Source: Tragulus kanchil
Lineage: Eukaryota > Chordata > Mammalia > Artiodactyla > Tragulidae
Direction of reading: 5' to 3'
DNA length: 64,000 nucleotides
NCBI GenBank assembly: GCA_022376925.1
Contig: JAIOJX010000032.1
Location: 97,208,794-97,272,793, forward strand
Under the pieces are notes generated by a model that did no database searches, had not been told where the DNA came from, and saw only the letters and a list, made by a program, of their open reading frames with translations. The translations under genes and the position numbers were made by a program. Shown in pieces: positions 46,513-58,230 of the stretch. Every line of letters starts with the position of its first letter. The first letter of the stretch is position 1.

Positions 46513-46983
46513 GTTGCTATGATGGATCCTAACATGGTTTGCCCTCAGTAGGTTCAAAATGGGTTAGTTTTTATCTTTTTGTCCCTCTGAGGCCCAGCAG
46601 TATATTTTGCACAAGAACATGTTCACTAAATTCTTATTGACTCAACAGATGAGATCATTAGCAATTAGCACATGAATGATTACTGTGAAATAAGCAAAGT
46701 TCTAAGTACTTGGGTGTCCTAAGTAGATTAAAAGAGGCTGAAACAGTCTTGCCTATATATTTATATACTTGACTAAGAAATTCATTGGTTTGTTTTTTTT
46801 TTTCCATTCTCACATTTTAAACTTTTGCCCTAAACTATGGATGGATTAGATCTAGTTAAAATTTTCAAGTCACTGAAAGGTGGGCTCTGCACTCTTGTCT
46901 AGCCTGGACTACACCAGAGTTAAGAATAGAAACATAGACTATCACTAAGTTATCACTTCCATCCATTGCCAAATGGATGAATC

Positions 46984-47361
46984 TTTTATTTTTTCCCGAA
47001 CTCCTAATGTATCCCTTCCCCCTTCCCCCTTTAGTAACCATGAATATGTTTGTTTGTGTTGATGAGTTTATTTTTGTTTTGTAAATGAGTTCATTTCTAT
47101 TATTATTTTTTTAAATCAATGTACCCCACCTGTATCCATTCATCTGTTAATGGACATTTGCTTCCATGTCTTGGCCATTGTAAATAGTGCTACTGTGTTT
47201 AGTGTGGTGCAGGTATCTTTTCAAATTATAGTTTTCTCTGGACCTATGCCCGGGAGTGGAATTGCTGGATCTTCTGGTCGCTCTGTTTTTAGATTTTTAA
47301 GGAATCTCCATACTGTTCTCCATAGTTGCTGCACCAATTTACATTCCCACCAACAGTGTAG
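46984..47361 (-). mobile_element. L1 3' end, antisense, cut at duplication junction
   Basis: L1 3'UTR then the ORF2 C-terminus, antisense: 'cccttcccccttccccc', 'gtatccattcatctgttaat', 'ggattgctggatctt'-like text and 'acattcccaccaacagtg'. It stops where copy 1 of duplication 13 stops and continues properly from copy 2. Confidence 0.88.
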
Positions 47362-48576
47362 CATATAGTTTTATGACCCTGATTAGGGTTTATACTGCAC
47401 AAGTCTTCCTAAATCTTCCAGTTAGAATGAATTCCTCCTTTATTTGTGCTTCTATAGTTTGAAAGAAAAGGAAGGAGGACAGGGAGAGGAGGAGAAAGAC
47501 AAGGAAGAATGGAGGAGAAGAGGAGAAGGAGGAGGAGGAAAGAGGATGAAGAAAAGTAGATGAACAGGGAGGGGAGGGAAGAAGGAGAAACAGAGGGAGA
47601 ATGGGGGAGAGGGAAAGAGATGGGATGTTGCTATGATGGATCCTAACATGGTTTGCCCTCAGTAGGTTCAAAATGGGTTAGTTTTTATCTTTTTGTCCCT
47701 CTGAGGCCCAGCAGTATATTTTGCACAAGAACATGTTCACTAAATTCTTATTGACTCAACAGATGAGATCATTAGCAATTAGCACATGAATGATTACTGT
47801 GAAATAAGCAAAGTTCTAAGTACTTGGGTGTCCTAAGTAGATTAAAAGAGGCTGAAACAGTCTTGCCTATATATTTATATACTTGACTAAGAAATTCATT
47901 GGTTTGTTTTTTTTTTTCCATTCTCACATTTTAAACTTTTGCCCTAAACTATGGATGGATTAGATCTAGTTAAAATTTTCAAGTCACTGAAAGGTGGGCT
48001 CTGCACTCTTGTCTAGCCTGGACTACACCAGAGTTAAGAATAGAAACATAGACTATCACTAAGTTATCACTTCCATCCATTGCCAAATGGATGAATCTTT
48101 TATTTTTTCCCGAACTCCTAATGTATCCCTTCCCCCTTCCCCCTTTAGTAACCATGAATATGTTTGTTTGTGTTGATGAGTTTATTTTTGTTTTGTAAAT
48201 GAGTTCATTTCTATTATTATTTTTTTAAATCAATGTACCCCACCTGTATCCATTCATCTGTTAATGGACATTTGCTTCCATGTCTTGGCCATTGTAAATA
48301 GTGCTACTGTGTTTAGTGTGGTGCAGGTATCTTTTCAAATTATAGTTTTCTCTGGACCTATGCCCGGGAGTGGAATTGCTGGATCTTCTGGTCGCTCTGT
48401 TTTTAGATTTTTAAGGAATCTCCATACTGTTCTCCATAGTTGCTGCACCAATTTACATTCCCACCAACATTGTAGGAGGGTTCCTTCTTTTCCACACCTT
48501 CTCCAGCATTTGTTGTTTGTAGAGATTTTGATCATGGCCATTCTGACAGGTGTGAGGTAATACCTCATTGTAGTTT

Positions 48577-48814
48577 TTTGGGGGGTGGAGGGGGGCTCTT
48601 TTATTGTTTGTTTTGTTTATTTATTTTCATTGGCCTGTGTGGGCCTCCCATTGCAGTGGCCTCTCTCGTTGCAGAGCACCGGCTCTAGGCACATGATTGG
48701 ACACACCAGTCCAACTGCTCCATGGCACATGGGATCTTCCTGGGCCAGGGATCGAACCAGTGCCCCTTGCTCTGCAAGGCAGACTCTTTACCCACTGGAC
48801 CACCAGGGAAGCCC
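48577..48814 (-). mobile_element. tRNA-headed SINE (short variant)
   Basis: Target-site duplication cctcattgtagttt / cctcattgtggttt at 48563-48576 and 48815-48828. Body shorter than at 31123: the segment around 'ctctaggcacatgattggac' lacks about 25 bases, and the 3' part is reduced to a G-rich stretch. The head complement 'ccaccagggaagcccc' is intact. Confidence 0.9.
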
Positions 48815-48960
48815 CCTCATTGTGGTTTATATTTGCATTTCTCTAATAATTAGTGATGTTGAGCATCTTTTCATGTGTGTATTGGTAATCTGTATGTCTT
48901 CTTTGGAGAAATGTCTGTCTAGATCTTCTGCACATTTTTTATTAGGTGGCTTGCTTTTTT

Positions 48961-49345
48961 TTTTTTTTTTTTTTAAAGGTTCTTTCATATTTCTTTTTTT
49001 TTTTTTTTTTAAGATTTATTTATTTTTTATTATTTATTTTTGGGCGGAGGTCGGGTTGGGGAGGGAGGAGAGCGGGCGGGCCACTTCTATTGGTCTTCCA
49101 TTTCTCCATTTTCATCCGTCTTTGTTCTTTGGCTCTCATGGGCCTCCCATCGCGGTGGCGTCTGTTGCTGCCGAGCGCCAGCTCTGGGCGCATGCGCTCC
49201 AGCGCTCCGGAACTCCGGCTCGGTAATGGGACACATCAATCCAGCCACTCCGCGACACGTGGAATCTTCCCAGGACAGGGATCGAACCAGCGCCCCTTGC
49301 ACTGCAAGGTGGTGTCCTTACCCACTGCGCCACCAGGGGAAGCCC
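48961..49345 (-). mobile_element. tRNA-headed SINE, full-length, body not Bov-A
   Basis: A perfect 17-base target-site duplication, aggtggcttgctttttt, lies at 48944-48960 and 49346-49362. Two T runs at the start (48961-48974 and 48993-49010) suggest a doubled A-tail. The body keeps many CpGs ('gggcgcatgcgctccagcgc', 'tccggctcggtaatggg'), which suggests youth. Confidence 0.92.
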
Positions 49346-49457
49346 AGGTGGCTTGCTTTTTTGTGATATTGAGATGTATGATCTTTTGTACATTTTGGAA
49401 ATTAATTATTTGTCAGTCACATCATTTGCAAATGTTTTCTCCCATTCTATAGGTTCT

Positions 49458-51647
49458 TTTTTGTTTTGTTTATGGTTCCCTTTGCTGTGCAAAAGCTTTT
49501 AAGTTTAATGAAGTCCCATTTGTTTATTTTTGCTTTTGTTTTCATTACCCAAGGAAAAGGATTCAAGAAGATTGCTGCGATTTATGTCAAAGAGTGTTCT
49601 GCCTATGTTTTCCTTTGGGAGTTTTACAGTATCTGATCTTATAGCTAGGTCTTTAATCCATTTTGAATTTATTTTTGTATATGGTGCTAGAGTGTGTTCT
49701 AATTTCATTTCTTTTACATATAACTGTGTCATTTTCCCAGCAACAGTTGCTGAAGATTCTGTCTTTTCTCCGTTGTATATTCTTGCCTCCTTTGTCATAG
49801 ATTAATTGACAGTAAGTATGTGGGTTTATATTTGGACTTTCTACCCTATTCCACTGATATATATGTGTCTTTTTGTGCCAGTACCATACTATTTTGTTGA
49901 CTATAGCTTTGTACTATAGCCTGAGATCAGGGAGCCTAACTCCTCCAGCTTCATTCTTTCTTCTCAGGATTGTTTTGACTATTCAAGGTCTTCGTTTCCA
50001 AACAAGTGTAAAAATTATTTGTTATAGTTCTATGAAAAATGCCACTGATAATTCATAATTCATTAAATCTACAGATTGCCTTGAGTAGTATGGTTATTTT
50101 AATAATATTGCTAATTCTCTCTTTTAGTGAAACAGATCTGTTTTAGAAAACAAATACATCTTTTCCCATTTCTTAAAATGTGGACAATACTTCCCTCAGA
50201 GGCTTATATACATCTTAGATTAAATAATGTATTAGGGACATGAACACAAAGACTAACTCAATAAGGGCAAGATAAATGGTATAATTATTATAATAGTTAT
50301 TAGCAATGATTCCTTCTCCTAAGTCATTGTCAGTAGAGAGCTGTTCTCAGTGGACCTGTTTGCAGCCCCTGTACCTAAAAGCAGATACCATCCTAGGCGT
50401 AATAAAACCAGGCAAAACTCTCCCGTGGTTGCTCATGCCTTGTAGGTATCTGACCCTTTCTGATGAACTTGGTCGAAGTGATCACCTCTTTTCTGCTCTT
50501 CGCTTTACTTTCCCAAGGACATACAGGCTTTGGCTGATGGGGACTTGGTCAAGTATTGCAATTTTCCCTTTTTGTTTTGTTTATGGTTCCCTTTGCTGTG
50601 CAAAAGCTTTTAAGTTTAATGAAGTCCCATTTGTTTATTTTTGCTTTTGTTTTCATTACCCAAGGAAAAGGATTCAAGAAGATTGCTGCGATTTATGTCA
50701 AAGAGTGTTCTGCCTATGTTTTCCTTTGGGAGTTTTACAGTATCTGATCTTATAGCTAGGTCTTTAATCCATTTTGAATTTATTTTTGTATATGGTGCTA
50801 GAGTGTGTTCTAATTTCATTTCTTTTACATATAACTGTGTCATTTTCCCAGCAACAGTTGCTGAAGATTCTGTCTTTTCTCCGTTGTATATTCTTGCCTC
50901 CTTTGTCATAGATTAATTGACAGTAAGTATGTGGGTTTATATTTGGACTTTCTACCCTATTCCACTGATATATATGTGTCTTTTTGTGCCAGTACCATAC
51001 TATTTTGTTGACTATAGCTTTGTACTATAGCCTGAGATCAGGGAGCCTAACTCCTCCAGCTTCATTCTTTCTTCTCAGGATTGTTTTGACTATTCAAGGT
51101 CTTCGTTTCCAAACAAGTGTAAAAATTATTTGTTATAGTTCTATGAAAAATGCCACTGATAATTCATAATTCATTAAATCTACAGATTGCCTTGAGTAGT
51201 ATGGTTATTTTAATAATATTGCTAATTCTCTCTTTTAGTGAAACAGATCTGTTTTAGAAAACAAATACATCTTTTCCCATTTCTTAAAATGTGGACAATA
51301 CTTCCCTCAGAGGCTTATATACATCTTAGATTAAATAATGTATTAGGGACATGAACACAAAGACTAACTCAATAAGGGCAAGATAAATGGTATAATTATT
51401 ATAATAGTTATTAGCAATGATTCCTTCTCCTAAGTCATTGTCAGTAGAGAGCTGTTCTCAGTGGACCTGTTTGCAGCCCCTGTACCTAAAAGCAGATACC
51501 ATCCTAGGCGTAATAAAACCAGGCAAAACTCTCCCGTGGTTGCTCATGCCTTGTAGGTATCTGACCCTTTCTGATGAACTTGGTCGAAGTGATCACCTCT
51601 TTTCTGCTCTTCGTTCTTTACTTTCCCAAGGACATACAGGCTTTGGC
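49458..51647. repeat. Tandem duplication 14 (unit 1077/1079 bp)
   Basis: Copy 1 is 49458-50534 and copy 2 is 50569-51647. The 34-base spacer ('tattgcaattttccc') echoes the sequence before copy 1 ('tttgcaaatgttttctccc'). The only indel seen is near the end of copy 1 (cgctttac versus cgttctttac). Confidence 0.97.
50569..51230 (-). mobile_element. L1 ORF2 fragment, duplicate copy
   Basis: Second tandem copy of the L1 part at 49458-50120. Not an independent insertion. Confidence 0.88.
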
Positions 51648-51734
51648 GGTAGCTCTTCCCACCTGCAGGGAGACCAGCTCATTCTAGATACAGTTCTTCA
51701 GAGAAAGTGCCCTGATGACATTCTAGGAATTACT

Positions 51735-52655
51735 TTTTTTAACTTTCTATTTTGAAATAGTTTGATGTACAGAAAAAAAATTCAAAATCAGAATAAAGAA
51801 TGTCTGTATTTTACTCTAATTTGCCAAATGTTAACTTTCTTCCAAGTAGCTGTTATATAGCTATCAAATTTATGAGAGGAACATTGATGCAATGTTAGTA
51901 TCTAATTCACAGACTTAATGCAGATGTCTCCAGTTCTCCCAAAGATGTCTGTTTTTCTGGCCCAGTTTCCAAACAAGTTATATTTTATTGCCATATCTCC
52001 ATGATCTCCTTTAATATGAAATACCTCCTGTGTCATTCTTTGACTTTATACTTGATATGCAACCTTGATGCCTTTGAGGAGCAATGACTAGTTAATTTCT
52101 GGTCAGAATGTTCTTCAGTTTGTCTGATATTTCTTCATGATTAAATCCCGGTTGTGCATTTCCTATCAAGAATACCACTGTGTCCTTCTCAGTGCATTTT
52201 GTTAGAGGGCACATGGTGTCCATCTGCCACATTACTGTTGATAACCATGGTCCCTAGGTCCAAGTATCTTCACAGTGGAGATGCTGTAGAACCATGTAAA
52301 GATTCTGTTTCTCAAGTTTTTTTCCTTCCTAATTTTCGAATCTATTTCAGGTTCTTGCATGAAACAATGATCATTTTTGCTGACTGGGAAGTGATTCTTT
52401 CTATTTCTTTCCCTCTTATCCTACACAATTATTAGCTGGATCTGTTCTAACAAGGAGAGTTCCCTTTTCATCATTCATTCATTCTTTCATTCACATATTC
52501 ATTTATGAATATCAGTATGAGCTCATTGATTCTTAGTTTAGTCTTTGGTTATAGTCTATTACATTCACTATCTTATGGCTAACATTTTCCCAGACTTGGC
52601 CATCTGGAGCCATTTCAAGTTGGCTATTGAATCCTTTTGACATATTCTTACATCT
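51735..52655. mobile_element. Ancient L1M-type repeat
   Basis: 'tctattttgaaatagtttga', 'tctgatatttcttcatgatt', 'accactgtgtccttctcagt', 'ggcacatggtgtccatctgc' and 'aatatcagtatgagctcatt' follow an old L1-associated sequence I recall from many mammals. Non-coding here. The duplicate lies at 52816-53735. Strand not assigned. Confidence 0.6.
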
Positions 52656-52815
52656 TAAACATTGGTCAAGTGATCACCTCTTTTCTGCTCTTCGTCTTTA
52701 CTTTCCCAAGGACATACAGGCTTTGGCGGTAGCTCTTCCCACCTGCAGGGAGACCAGCTCATTCTAGATACAGTTCTTCAGAGAAAGTGCCCTGATGACA
52801 TTCTAGGAATTACTT

Positions 52816-53735
52816 TTTTTAACTTTCTATTTTGAAATAGTTTGATGTACAGAAAAAAAATTCAAAATCAGAATAAAGAATGTCTGTATTTTACTCTAAT
52901 TTGCCAAATGTTAACTTTCTTCCAAGTAGCTGTTATATAGCTATCAAATTTATGAGAGGAACATTGATGCAATGTTAGTATCTAATTCACAGACTTAATG
53001 CAGATGTCTCCAGTTCTCCCAAAGATGTCTGTTTTTCTGGCCCAGTTTCCAAACAAGTTATATTTTATTGCCATATCTCCATGATCTCCTTTAATATGAA
53101 ATACCTCCTGTGTCATTCTTTGACTTTATACTTGATATGCAACCTTGATGCCTTTGAGGAGCAATGACTAGTTAATTTCTGGTCAGAATGTTCTTCAGTT
53201 TGTCTGATATTTCTTCATGATTAAATCCCGGTTGTGCATTTCCTATCAAGAATACCACTGTGTCCTTCTCAGTGCATTTTGTTAGAGGGCACATGGTGTC
53301 CATCTGCCACATTACTGTTGATAACCATGGTCCCTAGGTCCAAGTATCTTCACAGTGGAGATGCTGTAGAACCATGTAAAGATTCTGTTTCTCAAGTTTT
53401 TTTCCTTCCTAATTTTCGAATCTATTTCAGGTTCTTGCATGAAACAATGATCATTTTTGCTGACTGGGAAGTGATTCTTTCTATTTCTTTCCCTCTTATC
53501 CTACACAATTATTAGCTGGATCTGTTCTAACAAGGAGAGTTCCCTTTTCATCATTCATTCATTCTTTCATTCACATATTCATTTATGAATATCAGTATGA
53601 GCTCATTGATTCTTAGTTTAGTCTTTGGTTATAGTCTATTACATTCACTATCTTATGGCTAACATTTTCCCAGACTTGGCCATCTGGAGCCATTTCAAGT
53701 TGGCTATTGAATCCTTTTGACATATTCTTACATCT
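52816..53735. mobile_element. Ancient L1M-type repeat, duplicate copy
   Basis: Second tandem copy of the repeat at 51735-52655. Confidence 0.6.
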
Positions 53736-53765
53736 TACATTGTAAGACTGTAAGATGAGCGTTGA

Positions 53766-55935
53766 AACTTGTGTTGATTGTATTGTTACAGATCAGAAAA
53801 ATAAAGGCTCTCTGACCCACCTTAGTGAATTTAGCTCTATTTTTAGCACGCCCCTTCAGAGAACTGTACTTTAGCTGTATACAAAGGCTATTCTGTATAC
53901 CTTGTATGTAGGTGTTATCTAGATGGTGTTTGTGGATAACTCTGATTCTTTTAGTTATTCCTATGTGATCTGCCATGACTTGCTCTCCTTTGGTAGTTTC
54001 TTTGAAACCTGACAACATAATTCCCTATGGCCTCTTGGGCTCTAAACCATGCTCTTTCTGCATCATTCTTGCACTGGATTCTATTTAATTAACATTTGAT
54101 TTTGCATTACAAGACCCTGATATACATTAGGAGGTCACCACCCAGCCATTTGTCTTTTAAAGTAACTGGGCTGGTGTTTTTTTTTTTTTTTTTTTAAGTT
54201 CCATCAGGTTAAAACAGTTAGCAATTTTTCTCCTTGCAGTGTCCCTTCATCCTGGACCAGACGGATAATAGATCAGTGTAGGTTCAGATGCATTACAACA
54301 TTAGTCATCAATTAGGTTTAAACCAGCACTGTAATATATCATTTATCTTGCCTGCCACGGTTCTCTGAACATTTAATTTTTTAAGGCCTCTTAGAGTTTT
54401 TTTTTTTTCTTTTTAACTGGCCTTCCGCCTCTCTCCTTTGTCTCCAACACAGTCAGATCCTCAAGGAACAATAAAAATTAGATTTGTTTGACCTCTCAGG
54501 GTTTGTTTCAGCAAGATGGATTTTAATAGCTTTGACTGGTTGGGCAGACAGCTTTTATGTAATATTCCAGACATTTACTCATTGTTTTCTCTGAGTCCTG
54601 AGCAGGTGTGTATGTGAGAGGATGTGCCTGGGTGCCACTAAAGAGCTCCTTACTATTCCTTTCACATCAGATAATCCTCTGGGAAATTGCTTGCTCCTCA
54701 GTATGGTGGGCATCTCATTAAGAGCTCAAATCATTGGCCTATCTTTCTCCTCCTAATAACATTTGTCTAACCTCATGCATTCAGCGTTTATTGCATTGTT
54801 AATGTTGAAAGAATGCTCTTTGTTCAATGGGGATCTTTATGGAATTTTTTGAGCTTAACTTGTGTTGATTGTATTGTTACAGATCAGAAAAATAAAGGCT
54901 CTCTGACCCACCTTAGTGAATTTAGCTCTATTTTTAGCACGCCCCTTCAGAGAACTGTACTTTAGCTGTATACAAAGGCTATTCTGTATACCTTGTATGT
55001 AGGTGTTATCTAGATGGTGTTTGTGGATAACTCTGATTCTTTTAGTTATTCCTATGTGATCTGCCATGACTTGCTCTCCTTTGGTAGTTTCTTTGAAACC
55101 TGACAACATAATTCCCTATGGCCTCTTGGGCTCTAAACCATGCTCTTTCTGCATCATTCTTGCACTGGATTCTATTTAATTAACATTTGATTTTGCATTA
55201 CAAGACCCTGATATACATTAGGAGGTCACCACCCAGCCATTTGTCTTTTAAAGTAACTGGGCTGGTGTTTTTTTTTTTTTTTTTTTTAAGTTCCATCAGG
55301 TTAAAACAGTTAGCAATTTTTCTCCTTGCAGTGTCCCTTCATCCTGGACCAGACGGATAATAGATCAGTGTAGGTTCAGATGCATTACAACATTAGTCAT
55401 CAATTAGGTTTAAACCAGCACTGTAATATATCATTTATCTTGCCTGCCACGGTTCTCTGAACATTTAATTTTTTAAGGCCTCTTAGAGTTTTTTTTTTTT
55501 CTTTTTAACTGGCCTTCCGCCTCTCTCCTTTGTCTCCAACACAGTCAGATCCTCAAGGAACAATAAAAATTAGATTTGTTTGACCTCTCAGGGTTTGTTT
55601 CAGCAAGATGGATTTTAATAGCTTTGACTGGTTGGGCAGACAGCTTTTATGTAATATTCCAGACATTTACTCATTGTTTTCTCTGAGTCCTGAGCAGGTG
55701 TGTATGTGAGAGGATGTGCCTGGGTGCCACTAAAGAGCTCCTTACTATTCCTTTCACATCAGATAATCCTCTGGGAAATTGCTTGCTCCTCAGTATGGTG
55801 GGCATCTCATTAAGAGCTCAAATCATTGGCCTATCTTTCTCCTCCTAATAACATTTGTCTAACCTCATGCATTCAGCGTTTATTGCATTGTTAATGTTGA
55901 AAGAATGCTCTTTGTTCAATGGGGGGATCTTTATG
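53766..55935. repeat. Tandem duplication 16 (unit about 1077 bp)
   Basis: Copy 1 is 53766-54841 and copy 2 is 54857-55935. The 15-base spacer echoes the pre-copy-1 flank ('gagctt' for 'gagcgttga'). T-run lengths differ (19 at 54177 versus 20 at 55268), and the G run near copy ends differs (54829 versus 55919). Apart from T runs the unit has no repeat I recognise, so it is probably unique sequence. Confidence 0.96.
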
Positions 55936-56054
55936 AATTGACTTGGGTCATAATTGGGTCTCCCAATTTTTTCTCAGTGTGTAACAACACCTCCCCATGA
56001 ATATTCTAATTTGAAGTTGGGTCAGCTTCTCACTGCAAGATGTATTGAGGTCAT

Positions 56055-56215
56055 GGCAAGAGCAAGAGTTTTGGGGTCACACACACTAGGGTTTGAATTG
56101 TGACCCAACCCTTTCTTAGGTGAATGGCTCTCTGATTCAAGTCAGTTATCCCATCTTTCTGTGTCTCAGTGTCCATTCTGCTAGAATAATGGTATCACCT
56201 ACATCACAGCGTGTC
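56055..56215 (+). mobile_element. MIR SINE
   Basis: 'gcaagagttttggggtcaca', 'gggtttgaattgtgacccaa', 'gtgtctcagtgtccattctg' and 'aatggtatcacctacatcac' follow the MIR. Its second half recurs, damaged, at 57195-57292. Confidence 0.65.
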
Positions 56216-56324
56216 ACCAGTTTTCAGTGAAAGTGTGAAAGACTTGGAGTGCCTGACTCAATATCAGAGGTATTTTTTTCTTTCTTAGCATCACTAAATT
56301 TAACTTCTATGCAAGGTAAGGATA

Positions 56325-56580
56325 ATAATATGTATTCAGTATTCATGACATGGATATTTACTGAATATAAACTTGGTACCAATATTCTTCCAGACAGGGG
56401 AAGCAGCAGTGAACAAAATAGACAGATTCACACCTTCATGGAAGCTAACTTCTTGTGGAGGAGACTGGTAGTAGACGAGGTAAATAAGTAAAATGTATGG
56501 GTTGTTAGATAGTGCTAAGCACTATGGAGAAAAGGATAAAGCAGGGCCGTTGAAAGGATTAAATTAGCTAACGTGTAAAA
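56325..56580. mobile_element. L2-like repeat remnant
   Basis: 'atggatatttactgaatata', 'gcagcagtgaacaaaataga', 'cttcatggaagctaacttct' and 'agtgctaagcactatggaga' follow an old dispersed mammalian repeat. The duplicate lies at 57402-57657. Confidence 0.5.
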
Positions 56581-56728
56581 TGTTCCCAGCCAGTGCCTGG
56601 TGCATAATGAATAGCCCATTAATTGTAGTAATTTGTTCATTATTTCACACATTTATTCAACATGTGTTGAAAACACACTTCAGGCTAGGCACAGATGCTG
56701 TAACTTGGGGGTATTTCTTGAACACTTA

Positions 56729-56890
56729 GGGCTTTCTTTGTGGCTCAAATGGTAAAGAATCTGCCTGCAATGTGGGAGATTGGGTTCAGTCCCTGGGTTG
56801 GGAAGATCTCCTGGAGAAAGGAATAGCAACCCACTCCATTGTTCATGCCTGGAGAACGCCATGGGCAGAGGAGCCTAGGAGGTTGGCAAC
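56729..56890 (+). mobile_element. Bov-tA SINE
   Basis: Sense: 'gggctttctttgtggctcaa', 'atggtaaagaatctgcctgc', 'cagtccctgggttgggaaga' and 'gaggagcctaggaggttgg'. The duplicate lies at 57806-57967. Confidence 0.92.
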
Positions 56891-57153
56891 TACCACTACT
56901 ATTACTACTGGAACTTTTAGGCATGAAATTTGTTTATTCATCTTACATCTCTTGAGCTCCTATGCTACACAAGATCTTTGGCTAAGTGCTGGGATCTGGA
57001 GATGAATAAAGTAGGTCTTTGTCCTCAAGTTACTCAGAGCCTAATGGAGTCTTAACTGTGAAGCCAGAGAGCCAAGAGGAGAAATTTGACAGGGGCCTAG
57101 AAGGTGATTGAATTTAGAATAGTACCAGAGAAGAAAGCATAAAAGCATATTGA

Positions 57154-57173
57154 GGGCTTCCCCTGGTGGTCCA
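57154..57173 (+). mobile_element. First 20 bases of a SINE, cut at the duplication junction
   Basis: gggcttcccctggtggtcca matches the start of the SINE at 58231; then unrelated spacer follows. It is the truncated counterpart of that element in copy 1. Confidence 0.85.
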
Positions 57174-57805
57174 TCTCACTTTGTTGGGTCTTTTCCAACC
57201 CTTTCTTAGGTGAATGGCTCTCTGATTCAAGTCAGTTATCCCATCTTTCTGTGTCTCGGGAAATAATGGTATCACCTACATCACAGCGTGTCACCAGTTT
57301 TCAGTGAAAGTGTGAAAGACTTGGAGTGCCTGACTCAATATCAGAGGTATTTTTTTCTTTCTTAGCATCACTAAATTTAACTTCTATGCAAGGTAAGGAT
57401 AATAATATGTATTCAGTATTCATGACATGGATATTTACTGAATATAAACTTGGTACCAATATTCTTCCAGACAGGGGAAGCAGCAGTGAACAAAATAGAC
57501 AGATTCACACCTTCATGGAAGCTAACTTCTTGTGGAGGAGACTGGTAGTAGACGAGGTAAATAAGTAAAATGTATGGGTTGTTAGATAGTGCTAAGCACT
57601 ATGGAGAAAAGGATAAAGCAGGGCCGTTGAAAGGATTAAATTAGCTAACGTGTAAAATGTTCCCAGCCAGTGCCTGGTGCATAATGAATAGCCCATTAAT
57701 TGTAGTAATTTGTTCATTATTTCACACATTTATTCAACATGTGTTGAAAACACACTTCAGGCTAGGCACAGATGCTGTAACTTGGGGGTATTTCTTGAAC
57801 ACTTA

Positions 57806-57967
57806 GGGCTTTCTTTGTGGCTCAAATGGTAAAGAATCTGCCTGCAATGTGGGAGATTGGGTTCAGTCCCTGGGTTGGGAAGATCTCCTGGAGAAAGGAA
57901 TAGCAACCCACTCCATTGTTCATGCCTGGAGAACGCCATGGGCAGAGGAGCCTAGGAGGTTGGCAAC
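57806..57967 (+). mobile_element. Bov-tA SINE, duplicate copy
   Basis: Second tandem copy of the element at 56729-56890. Confidence 0.92.
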
Positions 57968-58230
57968 TACCACTACTATTACTACTGGAACTTTTAGGCA
58001 TGAAATTTGTTTATTCATCTTACATCTCTTGAGCTCCTATGCTACACAAGATCTTTGGCTAAGTGCTGGGATCTGGAGATGAATAAAGTAGGTCTTTGTC
58101 CTCAAGTTACTCAGAGCCTAATGGAGTCTTAACTGTGAAGCCAGAGAGCCAAGAGGAGAAATTTGACAGGGGCCTAGAAGGTGATTGAATTTAGAATAGT
58201 ACCAGAGAAGAAAGCATAAAAGCATATTGA

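Larger units (their letters stand above)
46259..48475. repeat. Tandem duplication 13 (unit 1103 bp)
   Basis: Copy 1 is 46259-47361 and copy 2 is 47373-48475, offset constant at 1114, with an 11-base spacer. A single difference (g/t in 'ccaacagtgtag' versus 'ccaacattgtag') lies at the very end. It contains a purine tract and the 3' end of an antisense L1. Confidence 0.97.
48098..50120 (-). mobile_element. L1 ORF2 3' half, antisense, with two nested SINEs
   Basis: Continuous antisense L1 made of 48098-48576, 48815-48960 and 49346-50120, interrupted by SINEs at 48577-48814 and 48961-49345. Minus-strand frames keep clear ORF2 segments: [20 protein letters not shown] near 48480-48510, then [20 protein letters not shown] and LFDINRS near 49590-49660. 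Several stops and frameshifts; not functional. Confidence 0.9.
51580..53737. repeat. Tandem duplication 15 (unit about 1078 bp)
   Basis: Copy 1 is 51580-52657 and copy 2 is 52662-53737, with a spacer of about 4 bases. Its first 68 bases overlap duplication 14, so that piece exists three times (50467-50534, 51580-51647, 52662-52729) with three variants at one spot: cgctttac, cgttctttac and cgtctttac. Confidence 0.97.

Noticed and set aside
46276..46557. A serine/proline-rich protein on the minus strand (also at 47390-47671)
   Set aside because: It is translation of the polypurine tract; low complexity with no domain.
48585..49452. Long overlapping frames of 168-213 codons on the plus strand
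   Set aside because: They run through two antisense SINEs and T runs; similar frames occur at 17366-17905 and 58118-58704 in the same SINE family. They are not genes.
50306..50755. A 149-codon frame
   Set aside because: It crosses the junction of duplication 14 (50534/50569), so the reading frame is probably created by the artificial join.
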